Source: Rhizobium sophoriradicis
GTDB taxonomy: Bacteria > Pseudomonadota > Alphaproteobacteria > Rhizobiales > Rhizobiaceae
Reading direction: 5' to 3'
NCBI RefSeq assembly: GCF_003939025.1
Contig: NZ_RQIH01000003.1
Coordinates: 248,001 to 312,000 of the forward strand
Length of the DNA stretch: 64,000 nucleotides
The notes under the pieces are model-generated. The model saw nothing but the letters and a program-made list of their open reading frames with translations. It made no database searches and was not told the origin of the DNA. A program made the translations under genes and the position numbers. Below are positions 43,918 through 52,324 of this stretch, piece by piece. How positions within the stretch are numbered: the stretch's first letter is position 1; each line of letters starts with the position of its first letter.

Positions 43918-45372
43918 CTAACCGAGCAGCCCCGCCAGCCAGTGCGGATCGAGGTGACGCTCCAATGCCAAGGCGATCTCGTCGAGCGCCTGCTCGACGC
44001 TGTCACGGTAATTCCGCCGCTCGCCGGATAGGCCGAAGCTCTGAAGCAGCCGGGCGCGATAGGCGTCGCTGCCGAAGAGCCCATGCAGATAGGTGCCCAT
44101 GATCCGCCCGTCGGTCGACAGCGCTCCATCGGGCGCGCCGTCGACGATCGCCGAGGGCCGAACGCAATCCGGGCCGCGGGTGACGCCGAGATGGATCTGG
44201 TAGCCGGCGAGCGGTACGTCGTATTCGGTCGAACGGGCCTGGCTGTTGCGCACCGTCTTCTCAGGCGCCATCTCGGTCTCGACGTCGAGCAGCGCAAGCC
44301 CCGCCGCCTCGCTCGTCCCGCCTTCGATGCCGAGCGGATCGCGTACCGTGCGACCGAGCATCTGGTAACCGCCGCAAATGCCGATCACCCGGCCACCGCG
44401 CCGGACATGCGCCGCAAGATCGCGGTCCCAGCCTTGAATCCTGAGATCGGCGAGATCCGAAATCGTCGATTTCGAGCCGGGAAGAATGACCAGGCTCGCA
44501 TCGACAGGTAGCCGCTCGCCTGATCGCACGAAGACCAGTTCGACATCCGGCTCCGCTCTCAACGGATCGAGATCATCGAAATTGGCAATGCGCGGCAGCA
44601 TCGGCACGGCGATTTTCAGCGCGCCCGTCCCGCTCCTCACCAGCCGTTCGAGCACGACCGAATCTTCGGCCGGCAGGCGCGCGGCATCCGGCAGCCACGG
44701 CACGATGCCGAAGCAGGGCCAGCCGGTGAAGCCCCGGATGGCGTGGATGCCATCGGTAAACAACGAGACGTCGCCGCGAAACTTGTTGATGATATAGCCG
44801 GCGATCATCGCTCGATCGCGGCCATCGAGAATCGCGTGCGTGCCGACCAGCGAGGCGATGACGCCACCGCGGTCGATATCGCCGACGAGCACGACGGGCA
44901 CGCCCGCCTTGGTCGCAAAGCCCATATTGGCGATATCGCCGGCTCTGAGATTAATTTCGGCCGGCGAGCCGGCGCCCTCGATGACGACGAGGTCGGCTCC
45001 GGCAGCCACTGTTTCGAAGCTCTCGAGCACGGCGCCGAGCAGGCGCGGCTTCAACCGCTGATAATCCCGCCCCTTCGCCTGTCCGAACACGCTGCCCTGC
45101 ACGATGATCTGGCTGCCGTTTTCCGATTGCGGCTTGAGCAGCACCGGATTCATATGCACCGAGGACGGCGTGCGGGCGGCCAATGACTGCAGCCATTGCG
45201 CTCGGCCGATCTCGCCGCCGTCGTCGGCAACCGCCGCATTGTTCGACATGTTCTGAGGCTTGAACGGCCGGACCGCCAGTCCGCGATTGGCCGCCAGCCG
45301 ACAGAGACCCGCGACCAGCACCGTCTTTCCGACATCCGAGCCGGTTCCCTGCAGCATGATCGCTCTTGCCAT
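43918..45372 (-). CDS. cobQ: Cobyric acid synthase CobQ
   Basis: 484 residues from the ATG at 45372 (AAGG is 8 bases upstream; an ATG at 45378 is too close to it). MLQGTGSDVGKTVLVAGLCR is the P-loop of the dethiobiotin-synthase-like domain, and the glutaminase nucleophile Cys is in VIGICGGYQMLG. It amidates side chains b, d, e and g of adenosylcobyrinic acid diamide. It stands alone, behind a 639-base leader with several hairpins. Confidence 0.95.
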   Translation of the reverse strand: MARAIMLQGTGSDVGKTVLVAGLCRLAANRGLAVRPFKPQNMSNNAAVADDGGEIGRAQWLQSLAARTPSSVHMNPVLLKPQSENGSQIIVQGSVFGQAKGRDYQRLKPRLLGAVLESFETVAAGADLVVIEGAGSPAEINLRAGDIANMGFATKAGVPVVLVGDIDRGGVIASLVGTHAILDGRDRAMIAGYIINKFRGDVSLFTDGIHAIRGFTGWPCFGIVPWLPDAARLPAEDSVVLERLVRSGTGALKIAVPMLPRIANFDDLDPLRAEPDVELVFVRSGERLPVDASLVILPGSKSTISDLADLRIQGWDRDLAAHVRRGGRVIGICGGYQMLGRTVRDPLGIEGGTSEAAGLALLDVETEMAPEKTVRNSQARSTEYDVPLAGYQIHLGVTRGPDCVRPSAIVDGAPDGALSTDGRIMGTYLHGLFGSDAYRARLLQSFGLSGERRNYRDSVEQALDEIALALERHLDPHWLAGLLG

Positions 45373-46011
45373 GGCCATCGCCTTTCGTTGCGGCGAGGCC
45401 TACAATGGCGGCCGATCCTGGGTCAAGGCGTGATCTGCCCAGGCAAAACGCGAAAACCGCGCATGGCCTTGGCTCTGCGCGGTTTGCCGAAAACTCAGGC
45501 GTCTTCGCCCCTACACGGCGAAGCTCGCTTTCTCCGGTACGCACTACCTGAACCGGAGAAGCAGCGGTCGTTGCCGCTACGACCTCACTGATAGCGGCAC
45601 ATTCTTACCGGAGAGTTATTGAAGACTTACGCAAATGTTAATTTTGACTTTTTTCAGCAGTGCCGGCGAATTTTCTTCTGAAAACCCATCTGCGGTCGCG
45701 AGTCCATCGGCGGCGCCATTTTCGGCCCATTTGACATAAATTCTTCGAATTCAATCATTTAGTCTCGCAACCATGAGCAAAATGCGGTTGATTTCTGCGG
45801 GCGAACGCGTAGGCTTGATCAAAATGCGCCATTGTTGAACATGACCTGCGATCCGCCGCCGAAGCCGCAAGGATGAACGGCGTCCGTGAACAGGATGGCC
45901 TGTTGCGGCATCGCCGGCAGGCATCCTCCCTTTCGGGCGCACCAAAGCTTTGCAGATAATTTTTTTGGGACCCAGCGGCGCGTCCCAGCAAAGTAAATTC
46001 GGGGAATGACG
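45373..46011. other. Gene-free region with a multi-hairpin leader upstream of cobQ
   Basis: 639 bases with no credible gene. Four hairpins are packed into 45454-45578: AAACCGCGCA/TGCGCGGTTT (45454-45485), CTTCGCC/GGCGAAG (45503-45523), TTCTCCGGT/ACCGGAGAA (45530-45560) and AGCGG/CCGCT (45563-45578). GCCGCT (45573-45578) can alternatively pair with AGCGGC (45593-45598). The first is followed by TTTTCGCGTTTT on the cobQ strand. No B12-box (GCCACTG) was found. The remainder, 45600-46005, is AT-richer and otherwise plain. Confidence 0.6.
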
Positions 46012-46773
46012 ATGAAGACGCTTCTGATATCGGCCGTCTTTACCGCGGCTTTTTCCATTGCTGCGCCGGCTGCCGCCGAAGATTGCGGCCAGGTGTCCAT
46101 CGCCGAGATGAAATGGGCCTCGGCCGGCATTGCGGCAAATTTCGATAAGATCATTCTGGAAAGGGGCTATGGCTGCTCCGTCACCATCGTCGCCGGCGAC
46201 ACATTGCCGACCTTCGCCTCGATGAATGAAAAAGGCACGCCCGACATCGCCTCGGAATACTGGATCAATTCCGTCAGGGCCTTGCTCGATCAGGCCGTCA
46301 AAACCGGCCGGCTGGTGCAAGGCGCCGAGATCCTCGCCGACGGCGCCGTCGAAGGCTGGTTCATCCCGAAATTCATTGCCGACGCCAATCCCGACATCCG
46401 CTCTGTCGAGGACGCGCTAAGACATCCTGAGCTTTTTCCGGCCGAAGACGATACATCCAAGGGTGCAATCTACAATTGCCCGGCCGACTGGAGCTGCCAC
46501 ATATCGACCACCAACCTGCAGCTCAATTCCTACCCGGTCTCGCGCGCTTTCACGCTTATGACCAGATCCTTCGCCACCCGCTCCGGGCCTGTCACGGCCT
46601 ATCTCAAGGCTCGCAAATGGGACAACGCGACGATCAACCAAGTGCTCGCCTGGCAGGACGAAAACCGCGAAAGCAACGAGGATGCCGCGATCCACTTCCT
46701 GCGCAATTACGAGAATCTTTGGTCGAAATGGGTGCCGGCCGATATAGCCGAGAAGATCAAGGCGAGCTTATAA
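46012..46773 (+). CDS. Glycine betaine/proline-type ABC binding protein (orphan)
   Basis: 253 residues from MKTLLISAVFTAAFS (46012; GGGGA is 6 bases before it). A signal peptide is cleaved near residue 22 (AAA). The mature protein, DCGQVSIAEMKWASAGIAAN..., is an OpuAC/ProX-like binding domain with ASEYWINSV and ILADGAVEGWFIPKF. No permease or ATPase gene adjoins it, so it is an orphan component. Its ligand may be a quaternary amine. Confidence 0.88.
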   Translation: MKTLLISAVFTAAFSIAAPAAAEDCGQVSIAEMKWASAGIAANFDKIILERGYGCSVTIVAGDTLPTFASMNEKGTPDIASEYWINSVRALLDQAVKTGRLVQGAEILADGAVEGWFIPKFIADANPDIRSVEDALRHPELFPAEDDTSKGAIYNCPADWSCHISTTNLQLNSYPVSRAFTLMTRSFATRSGPVTAYLKARKWDNATINQVLAWQDENRESNEDAAIHFLRNYENLWSKWVPADIAEKIKASL

Positions 46774-46806
46774 CCGCGGGAGACGATCAACGACCGGACG
46801 ATTCGA

Positions 46807-47157
46807 ATGACAGCCAGCGTTCCCTTTCCCGACCGCGATACCGTTGCGGAGAAGCTCGCCGCGCTGTCGGAGCCCGATAAATCCTACCTGACGCTTCTCA
46901 TGGAGAATGCCGCCCAGGACGACAATCTGCTTGACGGCCTGCGCCGCCACCTCGATCTTGCCGCGGGATCGCCTTTCCTGAACTCGCTGAAGCTCGAAAA
47001 TCTCGGATTGTGGCTCGGAACCCAGGCGCCGGACCGATTGCAAATCCGGCTGATGGAAACGGCCCGCTCCAGCCAGCACCCCGCCTATCAAGCCTTCCGG
47101 ACCGGGCTCGGCCGATCCGGCGGCCTAGAAAGGGCACATCCCCCGGCCACTCGTTAA
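46807..47157 (+). CDS. Conserved hypothetical protein
   Basis: 116 residues, acidic and helical, starting MTASVPFPDRDTVAEKLAAL, with no signal peptide, membrane segment or motif that I recognise. It begins 33 bases after the orphan binding-protein gene on the same strand, so it may be co-expressed. The C-terminal 30 residues are poor in pattern. The frame is supported only by length and codon use. Confidence 0.45.
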   Translation: MTASVPFPDRDTVAEKLAALSEPDKSYLTLLMENAAQDDNLLDGLRRHLDLAAGSPFLNSLKLENLGLWLGTQAPDRLQIRLMETARSSQHPAYQAFRTGLGRSGGLERAHPPATR

Positions 47158-47253
47158 AGTGGTCCGGACCCCGGCCCGGTCCCGGCCGTTTGACAGAATG
47201 GTCCGGCTTTAGGCGTCAGCCAGCCTCATCAGCCCGGCAAACCTACCTACCGC

Positions 47254-47409
47254 TTACTTCTTCGCAGCGCGATCAACCGAGCGGCCGGCATCCTGCGTGG
47301 CATTCACTGTGTTTGCCGTGTCCTTCCCTATGCCGCGGATCGTGTTGCCGCAGGAGGAAAGAGCAAGAAGAACCATGAAGGCTGCGGCAATTTTGGCCGT
47401 TGTCGTCAT
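47254..47409 (-). CDS. Entericidin-like small lipoprotein
   Basis: 51 residues, MTTTAKIAAAFMVLLALSSC followed by GNTIRGIGKDTANTVNATQD and a lysine-rich end. LSSC at 17-20 is a lipobox, so a lipidated Cys20 is expected. The sequence is typical of entericidin A/B toxin-antidote-type lipoproteins, which are abundant small outer-membrane proteins in alphaproteobacteria. AAGGAT lies 9 bases before the ATG. The frame is too short for ordinary ORF cut-offs. Confidence 0.85.
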   Translation of the reverse strand: MTTTAKIAAAFMVLLALSSCGNTIRGIGKDTANTVNATQDAGRSVDRAAKK

Positions 47410-47508
47410 TTCGAATATCCTTGTTTGAAATCAACCCCGAACGGCTGTCATGCCGTTCGCGCCGATAACGCACAAGGGAACAAAAGGTTCAACCGCTGAA
47501 AGACATCC

Positions 47509-48408
47509 TTAGGCGGCGACCGCCTTCGCTCTTTCGGCAAAAGCGCCGCGGATGCTATCGGCTACCGTCTCGATCGGGCCTGACAGCTGCGCGGCGGTCA
47601 GCAGCCGGATATCGAAGGAGCCGAGCTCCGGCAGCCCCTCCTGAAGTCCGAGGATCGCCATGTCCTCGCTGACATAGGAGAGCGGCAGCGGCGCGATGGC
47701 GAGATCGGAGAGCACGGCGGCGCGCTGCGCCATCGTGTGGCCGCTGAGATAGGCGACCCGATAAGGCCGCTTGTTGCGTTCGAGCTGGGCGAGAGCCTCC
47801 TGCCGCCAGATGCAGCCGTCCTCCCAGATCGAGATCGGCAGGGGATCGCGGCGATGCGCCGACCCGCAGCGGGCGCCGGCCCAAACCAGCCGCTCGCGGA
47901 ACACCACCTCGCCGCCTGTCGGGAACGGCCGCGTGGCGCAGTTGATCAGCGCCAGGTCGAGCCGCTGCTCCTCCATGCGCTTCTTGAGGCCAACGCTCAT
48001 GTCGATCGTCACATCGACCATGATGCCAGGATAGCTTTCGGCAAAGCTCTTCAGGATTCTCGGCAGCAGCCGCTCGCCGATATCCTCCGGGGCGCCGAGC
48101 CTGACGACGCCGGTCAGCTCCGGCATGATGAAGCGCGACACCGCCTCGTTCGACAGCGCCAGTATGTTGCGGGCGTAGGAGAGTAGCATCTCGCCATGAC
48201 GTGTCAGCGTCACCGAGCGGGCGTCGCGCAAAAACAACGTCGCGCCGAGTTGCTCCTCGAGCTTCTTGATCTGCATGGAAACCGCCGACGGCGTGCGGAA
48301 GACAGCCTCGGCGGCAGTGGAAAAATTGCCCGTCTCGGCGATGGCGACGAAAGTGCGCAACACATCGTTGTCAAGCAAAGGAATGGGACGGCGAAAGGGT
48401 AGGCTCAT
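47509..48408 (-). CDS. LysR-family transcriptional regulator (VtlR-like)
   Basis: 299 residues from MSLPFRRPIPLLDNDVLRTF. The HTH is TGNFSTAAEAVFRTPSAVSM at 26-45 or so, followed by an effector domain. The N-terminus and the PEDIGERLLPRILKSFAESY region resemble, from memory, VtlR-type regulators of Brucella and Agrobacterium, which drive sRNA and small DUF1127 genes. That fits the divergent DUF1127 gene 113 bases away. The frame extends upstream to 48567 without support. Confidence 0.88.
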   Translation of the reverse strand: MSLPFRRPIPLLDNDVLRTFVAIAETGNFSTAAEAVFRTPSAVSMQIKKLEEQLGATLFLRDARSVTLTRHGEMLLSYARNILALSNEAVSRFIMPELTGVVRLGAPEDIGERLLPRILKSFAESYPGIMVDVTIDMSVGLKKRMEEQRLDLALINCATRPFPTGGEVVFRERLVWAGARCGSAHRRDPLPISIWEDGCIWRQEALAQLERNKRPYRVAYLSGHTMAQRAAVLSDLAIAPLPLSYVSEDMAILGLQEGLPELGSFDIRLLTAAQLSGPIETVADSIRGAFAERAKAVAA

Positions 48409-48457
48409 CGTCGCATCTTTCAATTTTTCTGATTTATAACCCAATATCATTTTGTTT

Positions 48458-48472
48458 GATTGAATGTCAATC
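48458..48472. promoter_or_regulatory. 15-bp dyad GATTGA-ATG-TCAATC between LysR gene and DUF1127 gene
   Basis: Exact inverted repeat with a 3-base centre, 50 bases before the DUF1127 gene start. Candidate operator for the divergent LysR-type regulator. Confidence 0.45.
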
Positions 48473-48521
48473 GCTCCGCATAGTCTGTGTATCGGAACTG
48501 ATGCAGCAAAGGAGGCTCGAC

Positions 48522-48731
48522 ATGGCGCAACCAAGCACCTGGAATATCCTACAGACCCTTTCCGCATTCAAGTCGCGCCGGCGCAGAGATGCAAATCACG
48601 AACATGCCCTGCGCGAATTGAAACGATTCCCATCGCACCTGCTGGCCGATTGTCAGCGGGAGGAGTTGCCTTTGCCGAGCGTAGCCGCCCGGCCGACCCG
48701 CCACCTGAGGATCGTGGAATCGCGCGCATAA
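48522..48731 (+). CDS. Small DUF1127-type protein
   Basis: 69 residues from MAQPSTWNILQTLSAFKSRR, with AAAGGAGG 6 bases before the ATG, an excellent ribosome site. The Arg-rich middle and ELKRFPSHLLADCQ resemble the DUF1127 motif (L-x-x-L-x-x-x-x-L-x-D). DUF1127 proteins of rhizobia and relatives take part in RNA turnover, phosphate or fucose-related adaptation. It is divergent from the LysR-type gene, a regulatory pairing known from VtlR-regulated genes. Confidence 0.75.
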   Translation: MAQPSTWNILQTLSAFKSRRRRDANHEHALRELKRFPSHLLADCQREELPLPSVAARPTRHLRIVESRA

Positions 48732-48877
48732 TGTGCGCAGCTGAAGTTTTTCGGATCTTGGCGCAAGGTCACGGTGGTCGGAAGCGCCCATCCGTCAAAA
48801 GCTAGCCACCCCCATTGACCCACCTGACCCTGGTGCCGAGATGTCGCGATCCGCATGATCGTTCCGTCGAACAGCGC

Positions 48878-49486
48878 TCACATTCCGCCCATGAGCTTGA
48901 AGGCGATGATCCACATGGTCGCAGCGACTAGCGTTTCCAGCATCCGCCAGGACGATGGCTTCGAGAAGATCGGCCGCAGCCATGTCGCGCCATATCCGAG
49001 GGAGAAGAAGAACAGGAAGGAACCGGTCACCGCGCCTGCGGCAAACGAAGCCTGCTGCCCAGGATAACGCGTCGATATTGTGCCGAGCAGTACCACCGTG
49101 TCGAGATACACATGCGGATTGAGCCAGGTGAGTGCAAGGCAGGTCGCAAGCGTCTGCCTGAAGCTTGCCGTTTTGGCCTCGGCCGCCGCGAGAGCGGCGT
49201 TCGACCGCAAGGCGGAATAGAGGCTTTTTGCTCCATACCAGGCAAGAAACGCGGCTCCTCCGTAACGCATGACCGGATCAAGCCAGGGCATCACCCGGGC
49301 AATCTGCTGCAGGCTGGTGACGCCGAGCACGATCAGCACGGCGTCTGACAGTGCGCATGCGAGGCAGACGGCAAAGACATGCTGGTTGCGCAGGCCCTGG
49401 CGGAGAATGAAGGCGTTTTGAGCGCCGATCGCGACAATCAGGCTGAGGCCCATCACCAGGCCGGTAAAATAGATTGAAAAATTCAT
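48878..49486 (-). CDS. LysE/ArgO-family amino-acid exporter
   Basis: 202 residues with six membrane segments. The opening MNFSIYFTGLVMGLSLIVAI and GAQNAFILRQGL are hallmarks of the LysE/ArgO group, which exports basic amino acids. LALTWLNPHVYLDTVVLLG near the middle is also typical. It diverges from an ArgP-like regulator with a dyad between them, the classic lysE-lysG arrangement. Confidence 0.93.
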   Translation of the reverse strand: MNFSIYFTGLVMGLSLIVAIGAQNAFILRQGLRNQHVFAVCLACALSDAVLIVLGVTSLQQIARVMPWLDPVMRYGGAAFLAWYGAKSLYSALRSNAALAAAEAKTASFRQTLATCLALTWLNPHVYLDTVVLLGTISTRYPGQQASFAAGAVTGSFLFFFSLGYGATWLRPIFSKPSSWRMLETLVAATMWIIAFKLMGGM

Positions 49487-49540
49487 AGCTTCTGCAAACG
49501 CCTTTCGCTTCGACCAGACTTCGCTATCGCGGCGACGGCA

Positions 49541-49564
49541 ATTAGGCTAATTAATCTGCCTAAT
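49541..49564. promoter_or_regulatory. 24-bp dyad ATTAGGC-N10-GCCTAAT between lysE and argP-type genes
   Basis: Exact 7-bp inverted arms separated by 10 AT-rich bases, ending 22 bases before the regulator's start codon. LysR-type regulators bind such interrupted dyads, so this is the likely ArgP/LysG operator. Confidence 0.6.
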
Positions 49565-49586
49565 CTCAATTAAGCGGCGCTAATCC

Positions 49587-50516
49587 ATGCTTGACTACCC
49601 CGCCCTCCGTGCCGTCGCGACTGTTGTCCAGACAGGCAGCTTTGAACGCGCAGCGACCGTGCTGAACGTCACCCCTTCGGCAGTTTCGCAGCGCGTCAAG
49701 CAGCTCGAGGAGCGTCTCGGCGTTGTGCTCGTCGTTCGAGGCACGCCGTGCACGGCAACCGAAAAGGGAGAATGGTTGTGCCGTCATATGGAAAATGTCG
49801 GCATGCTCGAAGCCGAGCTCTTCGGCCAGCTGCCGGCGCTCGTTGATCCCGACGAACCCCGCCAGAGGGTGACGCTTCAGATTGCCACCAATGCCGACAG
49901 TCTCGGCACCTGGTTCGTGGAGGCGATGTCGACCTTCGCTAGAAACTCCTCCTATCTGTTGAATATCGCCGTCGACGATCAGGATCACACCGCCGAATGG
50001 CTGCAGCGCGGCCGCGTGATTGCGGCCGTCACCAGCCTGGAAAAGCCGATAAGGGGCTGCCGGCGTTTCGCGCTTGGCGTTCTGCGCTATCATGCGACGG
50101 CAACGCCCGACTTCGTCGCCCGTAATTTTCCGCAGGGTGTGAGCGCCGAGGCGATCCGCAACGCTCCGGCTCTGACCTTCAGCCAGAAGGACAGGCTGCA
50201 GAGCACGTGGGTCCGCCAAACCTTCGGACGCGATCTCGACTATCCCACCCATTGGCTCCCCTCGCCGCAAAGCTTCGTCGAGGCAACCCTATCGGGCATG
50301 GGATGGGGAATGAACCCGACTCAACTGACCCGCGAGCATCTGGCGTCGGGGCGGCTGGTGGAGCTGGTGCCGGACACCCCCCTCGATGTTCCGCTATTCT
50401 GGCAGATAAACCGCTTTGCCGCCGATCGGCTAGCGGAGCTGACGCGCGAAGTCATCAGCGTAGCAGGGCGCAATCTCGGAAAAGACAGATCGAAAACCGA
50501 TTCCCCGGGCCTTTGA
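49587..50516 (+). CDS. LysR-family regulator ArgP/LysG type
   Basis: 309 residues. The N-terminus MLDYPALRAVATVVQTGSFE with VTPSAVSQRVKQLEERLG is the winged HTH of the ArgP/LysG/IciA subgroup, and QRVTLQIATNADSLGTWFV opens its effector domain. It senses lysine or arginine and activates the divergent exporter gene. It converges with the Gre-factor gene. Confidence 0.92.
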   Translation: MLDYPALRAVATVVQTGSFERAATVLNVTPSAVSQRVKQLEERLGVVLVVRGTPCTATEKGEWLCRHMENVGMLEAELFGQLPALVDPDEPRQRVTLQIATNADSLGTWFVEAMSTFARNSSYLLNIAVDDQDHTAEWLQRGRVIAAVTSLEKPIRGCRRFALGVLRYHATATPDFVARNFPQGVSAEAIRNAPALTFSQKDRLQSTWVRQTFGRDLDYPTHWLPSPQSFVEATLSGMGWGMNPTQLTREHLASGRLVELVPDTPLDVPLFWQINRFAADRLAELTREVISVAGRNLGKDRSKTDSPGL

Positions 50517-50561
50517 TCGACGGTTGGCTCCGCTTCCCCGGCGGCCGCTTCTGCATCGTCT

Positions 50562-51044
50562 CTATGCGATGGCGATGATCTCCAGCTCGTGGCCACCCGC
50601 CTCCGCGGCATCGCCGGCAGCCTTGCCCATCAAAAGCCGCGCCACCGGCGAGACGTAGGAGATCGAGCCGGCCTTGGGATCGGCCTCGTCCTCTCCGACG
50701 ATCCGATAAGTTTGCACCCGCCCGTCGTCACGGCGGAAGGTCACCGTGTTGCCGAAGGCAACCACATTGACTGACGTTGGGTAAGGCATCAACTGGGCGG
50801 TGCGAAGTCTTGCCGCTAAGTAGCGAAGATCACGCAATGGATTGGCAGCCTGCCGCCGCCGTTCATTCACATCTTCAATGGTGTTCGTCGCATCATAGGC
50901 CTCGCGCGCCTGCTGGAACTGCAGTTCGAGAGCCTTCAATCCCGCTTCCGTAACGAGATTCGGATGCGGCGAAACCGGGCGGTCGGGCAATAGGGTTTCC
51001 GACGCGGTTTCGAAACTCTCTTCCTTGGTGAAGGCAACGGCCAA
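50562..51044 (-). CDS. GreA/GreB-family transcription elongation factor
   Basis: 160 residues starting MAVAFTKEESFETASETLLP. The N-terminal coiled coil is less acidic than in GreA and has EDVNERRRQAANPLRDLRYL; the C-terminal FKBP-like domain has VTFRRDDGRVQTYRIVGEDE and SYVSPVARLLMGKAAGD. It binds the RNA polymerase secondary channel and may help stalled complexes, as GreA or as a stress-type homologue. Confidence 0.88.
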   Translation of the reverse strand: MAVAFTKEESFETASETLLPDRPVSPHPNLVTEAGLKALELQFQQAREAYDATNTIEDVNERRRQAANPLRDLRYLAARLRTAQLMPYPTSVNVVAFGNTVTFRRDDGRVQTYRIVGEDEADPKAGSISYVSPVARLLMGKAAGDAAEAGGHELEIIAIA

Positions 51045-51286
51045 TCAAAACTCCATGTCCGGCGCAGTGCGCGCCAATCACCGATGGCAACTGCGCCCTG
51101 TATTCGTCGACACCATACAATATACCGACTGCGAGCGAACCGCCAATCTCCCCCATCGGCAGCGGCTTTCCCGGTCACGACTTCGGGAACGTCCTGCCGC
51201 GCACAGCGTTTATCGCCGCATAGCGTCGAGGAGGATCGAATGCCCGGCGAACGGCGAAATGCCTGCGACAAGGACTGGAGCAAAAC

Positions 51287-52003
51287 ATGCCTTCGTTCCT
51301 GACGGATAGCATGCCGCTGACCCCGAGCTGGTGGGATATCGCCGCGCGGATCGTACTGACAGTGATCGCCGGCGGCCTTATCGGCCTCGATCGCGAGCGC
51401 GGCGGCCACGCGGCCGGCTTCAGGACGACGATTCTGGTGGCGCTTGCCGCCTGCCTGGCAATGATCCAGGCCAATCTCCTTCTGTCGACATACGGAAAGA
51501 CCTTCAGCTACTTCACGCAGATGGACGTATTGCGCTTTCCCCTGGGCGTCCTGACGGGCGTCGGCTTCCTCGGCGGTGGAGCGATCCTCAGGCGCGGCGA
51601 CATGATGACCGGCGTCACCACGGCAGCGACCCTGTGGTTCATGACGGTGGTCGGCCTCTGCTTCGGCGGCGGCCAGATTGTCACCGGGACGGCGGCGACG
51701 ATTGTCGCCTACATCGTCCTGTCGCCCATGAAGCGCCTGGATGCCTGGCTGACCTGCGAACGCAAGGCAACGCTAGTCATCAATAGCTCCGAAGTCGAGG
51801 TACCGGACTTGTCGGCGCTGCTGAACCCCTTGGGATGCCGTGCCCTCTTTGTTGCATACGGGCCAACAAGCGATGGCCGCACAGGCGTGACGTACGAGCT
51901 GAGATGGATGGCAGACGACCGCGAGGCGTCATCGAGGGCGATTCTGAAAGCGCTTTCCGCCCTTGATGTCGCAGGGTTCTCGATGCAATCAACGACCACC
52001 TGA
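51287..52003 (+). CDS. MgtC/SapB family membrane protein
   Basis: 238 residues. About four to five membrane segments occur in residues 17-147, with LIGLDRERGGHAAGFRTTIL and GVGFLGGGAILRRGD, the family hallmarks. A C-terminal soluble ACT-like part begins near 160 (ATLVINSSEVEV). MgtC proteins modulate ATP synthase and low-Mg2+ or acid survival. GGAGCAAAAC precedes the ATG. It converges with the DUF3008 gene. Confidence 0.93.
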   Translation: MPSFLTDSMPLTPSWWDIAARIVLTVIAGGLIGLDRERGGHAAGFRTTILVALAACLAMIQANLLLSTYGKTFSYFTQMDVLRFPLGVLTGVGFLGGGAILRRGDMMTGVTTAATLWFMTVVGLCFGGGQIVTGTAATIVAYIVLSPMKRLDAWLTCERKATLVINSSEVEVPDLSALLNPLGCRALFVAYGPTSDGRTGVTYELRWMADDREASSRAILKALSALDVAGFSMQSTTT

Positions 52004-52018
52004 TACCCCGGAGCCTTC

Positions 52019-52204
52019 CTATTTGGAGACGTGCTCGGGCTTGCCCTTTCTCTTGGTCGAGGCGAATTCCTCCAGCTGCTTTTCACTCATGGACTCGACC
52101 ATCTGTTTTGAAGCGCCCTTCAATTCTTTTTTGGGCGTCTCACCGCGCTTGGCCGAGAGTGCGGCGCCTGCCGCCTTCTGCTGAGCCTTGGACTTGGCTG
52201 GCAT
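52019..52204 (-). CDS. Small DUF3008 family protein
   Basis: 61 residues, Lys/Ala/Glu-rich, starting MPAKSKAQQKAAGAALSAKR, with EFASTKRKGKPEH at the end. AAAGGAGG lies upstream. It is typical of the rhizobial DUF3008 proteins of unknown role, and of small basic, probably disordered stress-type proteins. Confidence 0.85.
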   Translation of the reverse strand: MPAKSKAQQKAAGAALSAKRGETPKKELKGASKQMVESMSEKQLEEFASTKRKGKPEHVSK

Positions 52205-52292
52205 ATCGAAACCTCCTTTTGCTTGGGATCAGCCGCCCCCAAGCTGGTATCCAGCTCTCGTCGCCCTCTTTGTGGCCTCCCTTGCGGGGAGA

Positions 52293-52314
52293 AGGCTGCG
52301 GCGAAAGCCGCAGC
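52293..52314 (-). other. Hairpin GGCTGCGGC-gaaa-GCCGCAGCC
   Basis: A perfect 9-bp stem with a GAAA tetraloop between the DUF2171 and DUF3008 genes. No U-run follows on either strand, so the terminator role is doubtful. Confidence 0.45.
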
Positions 52315-52324
52315 CGACCGCTCG

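Noticed and set aside
45774..45839. 21-codon plus-strand frame MSKMRLISAGERVGLIKMRH
   Set aside because: No ribosome site of note and no recognised homology; too short to support.
47273..47473. 66-residue minus-strand frame, MRYRRERHDSRSG...
   Set aside because: It is the wrong frame over the entericidin-like gene; the other frame has lipobox and ribosome site.
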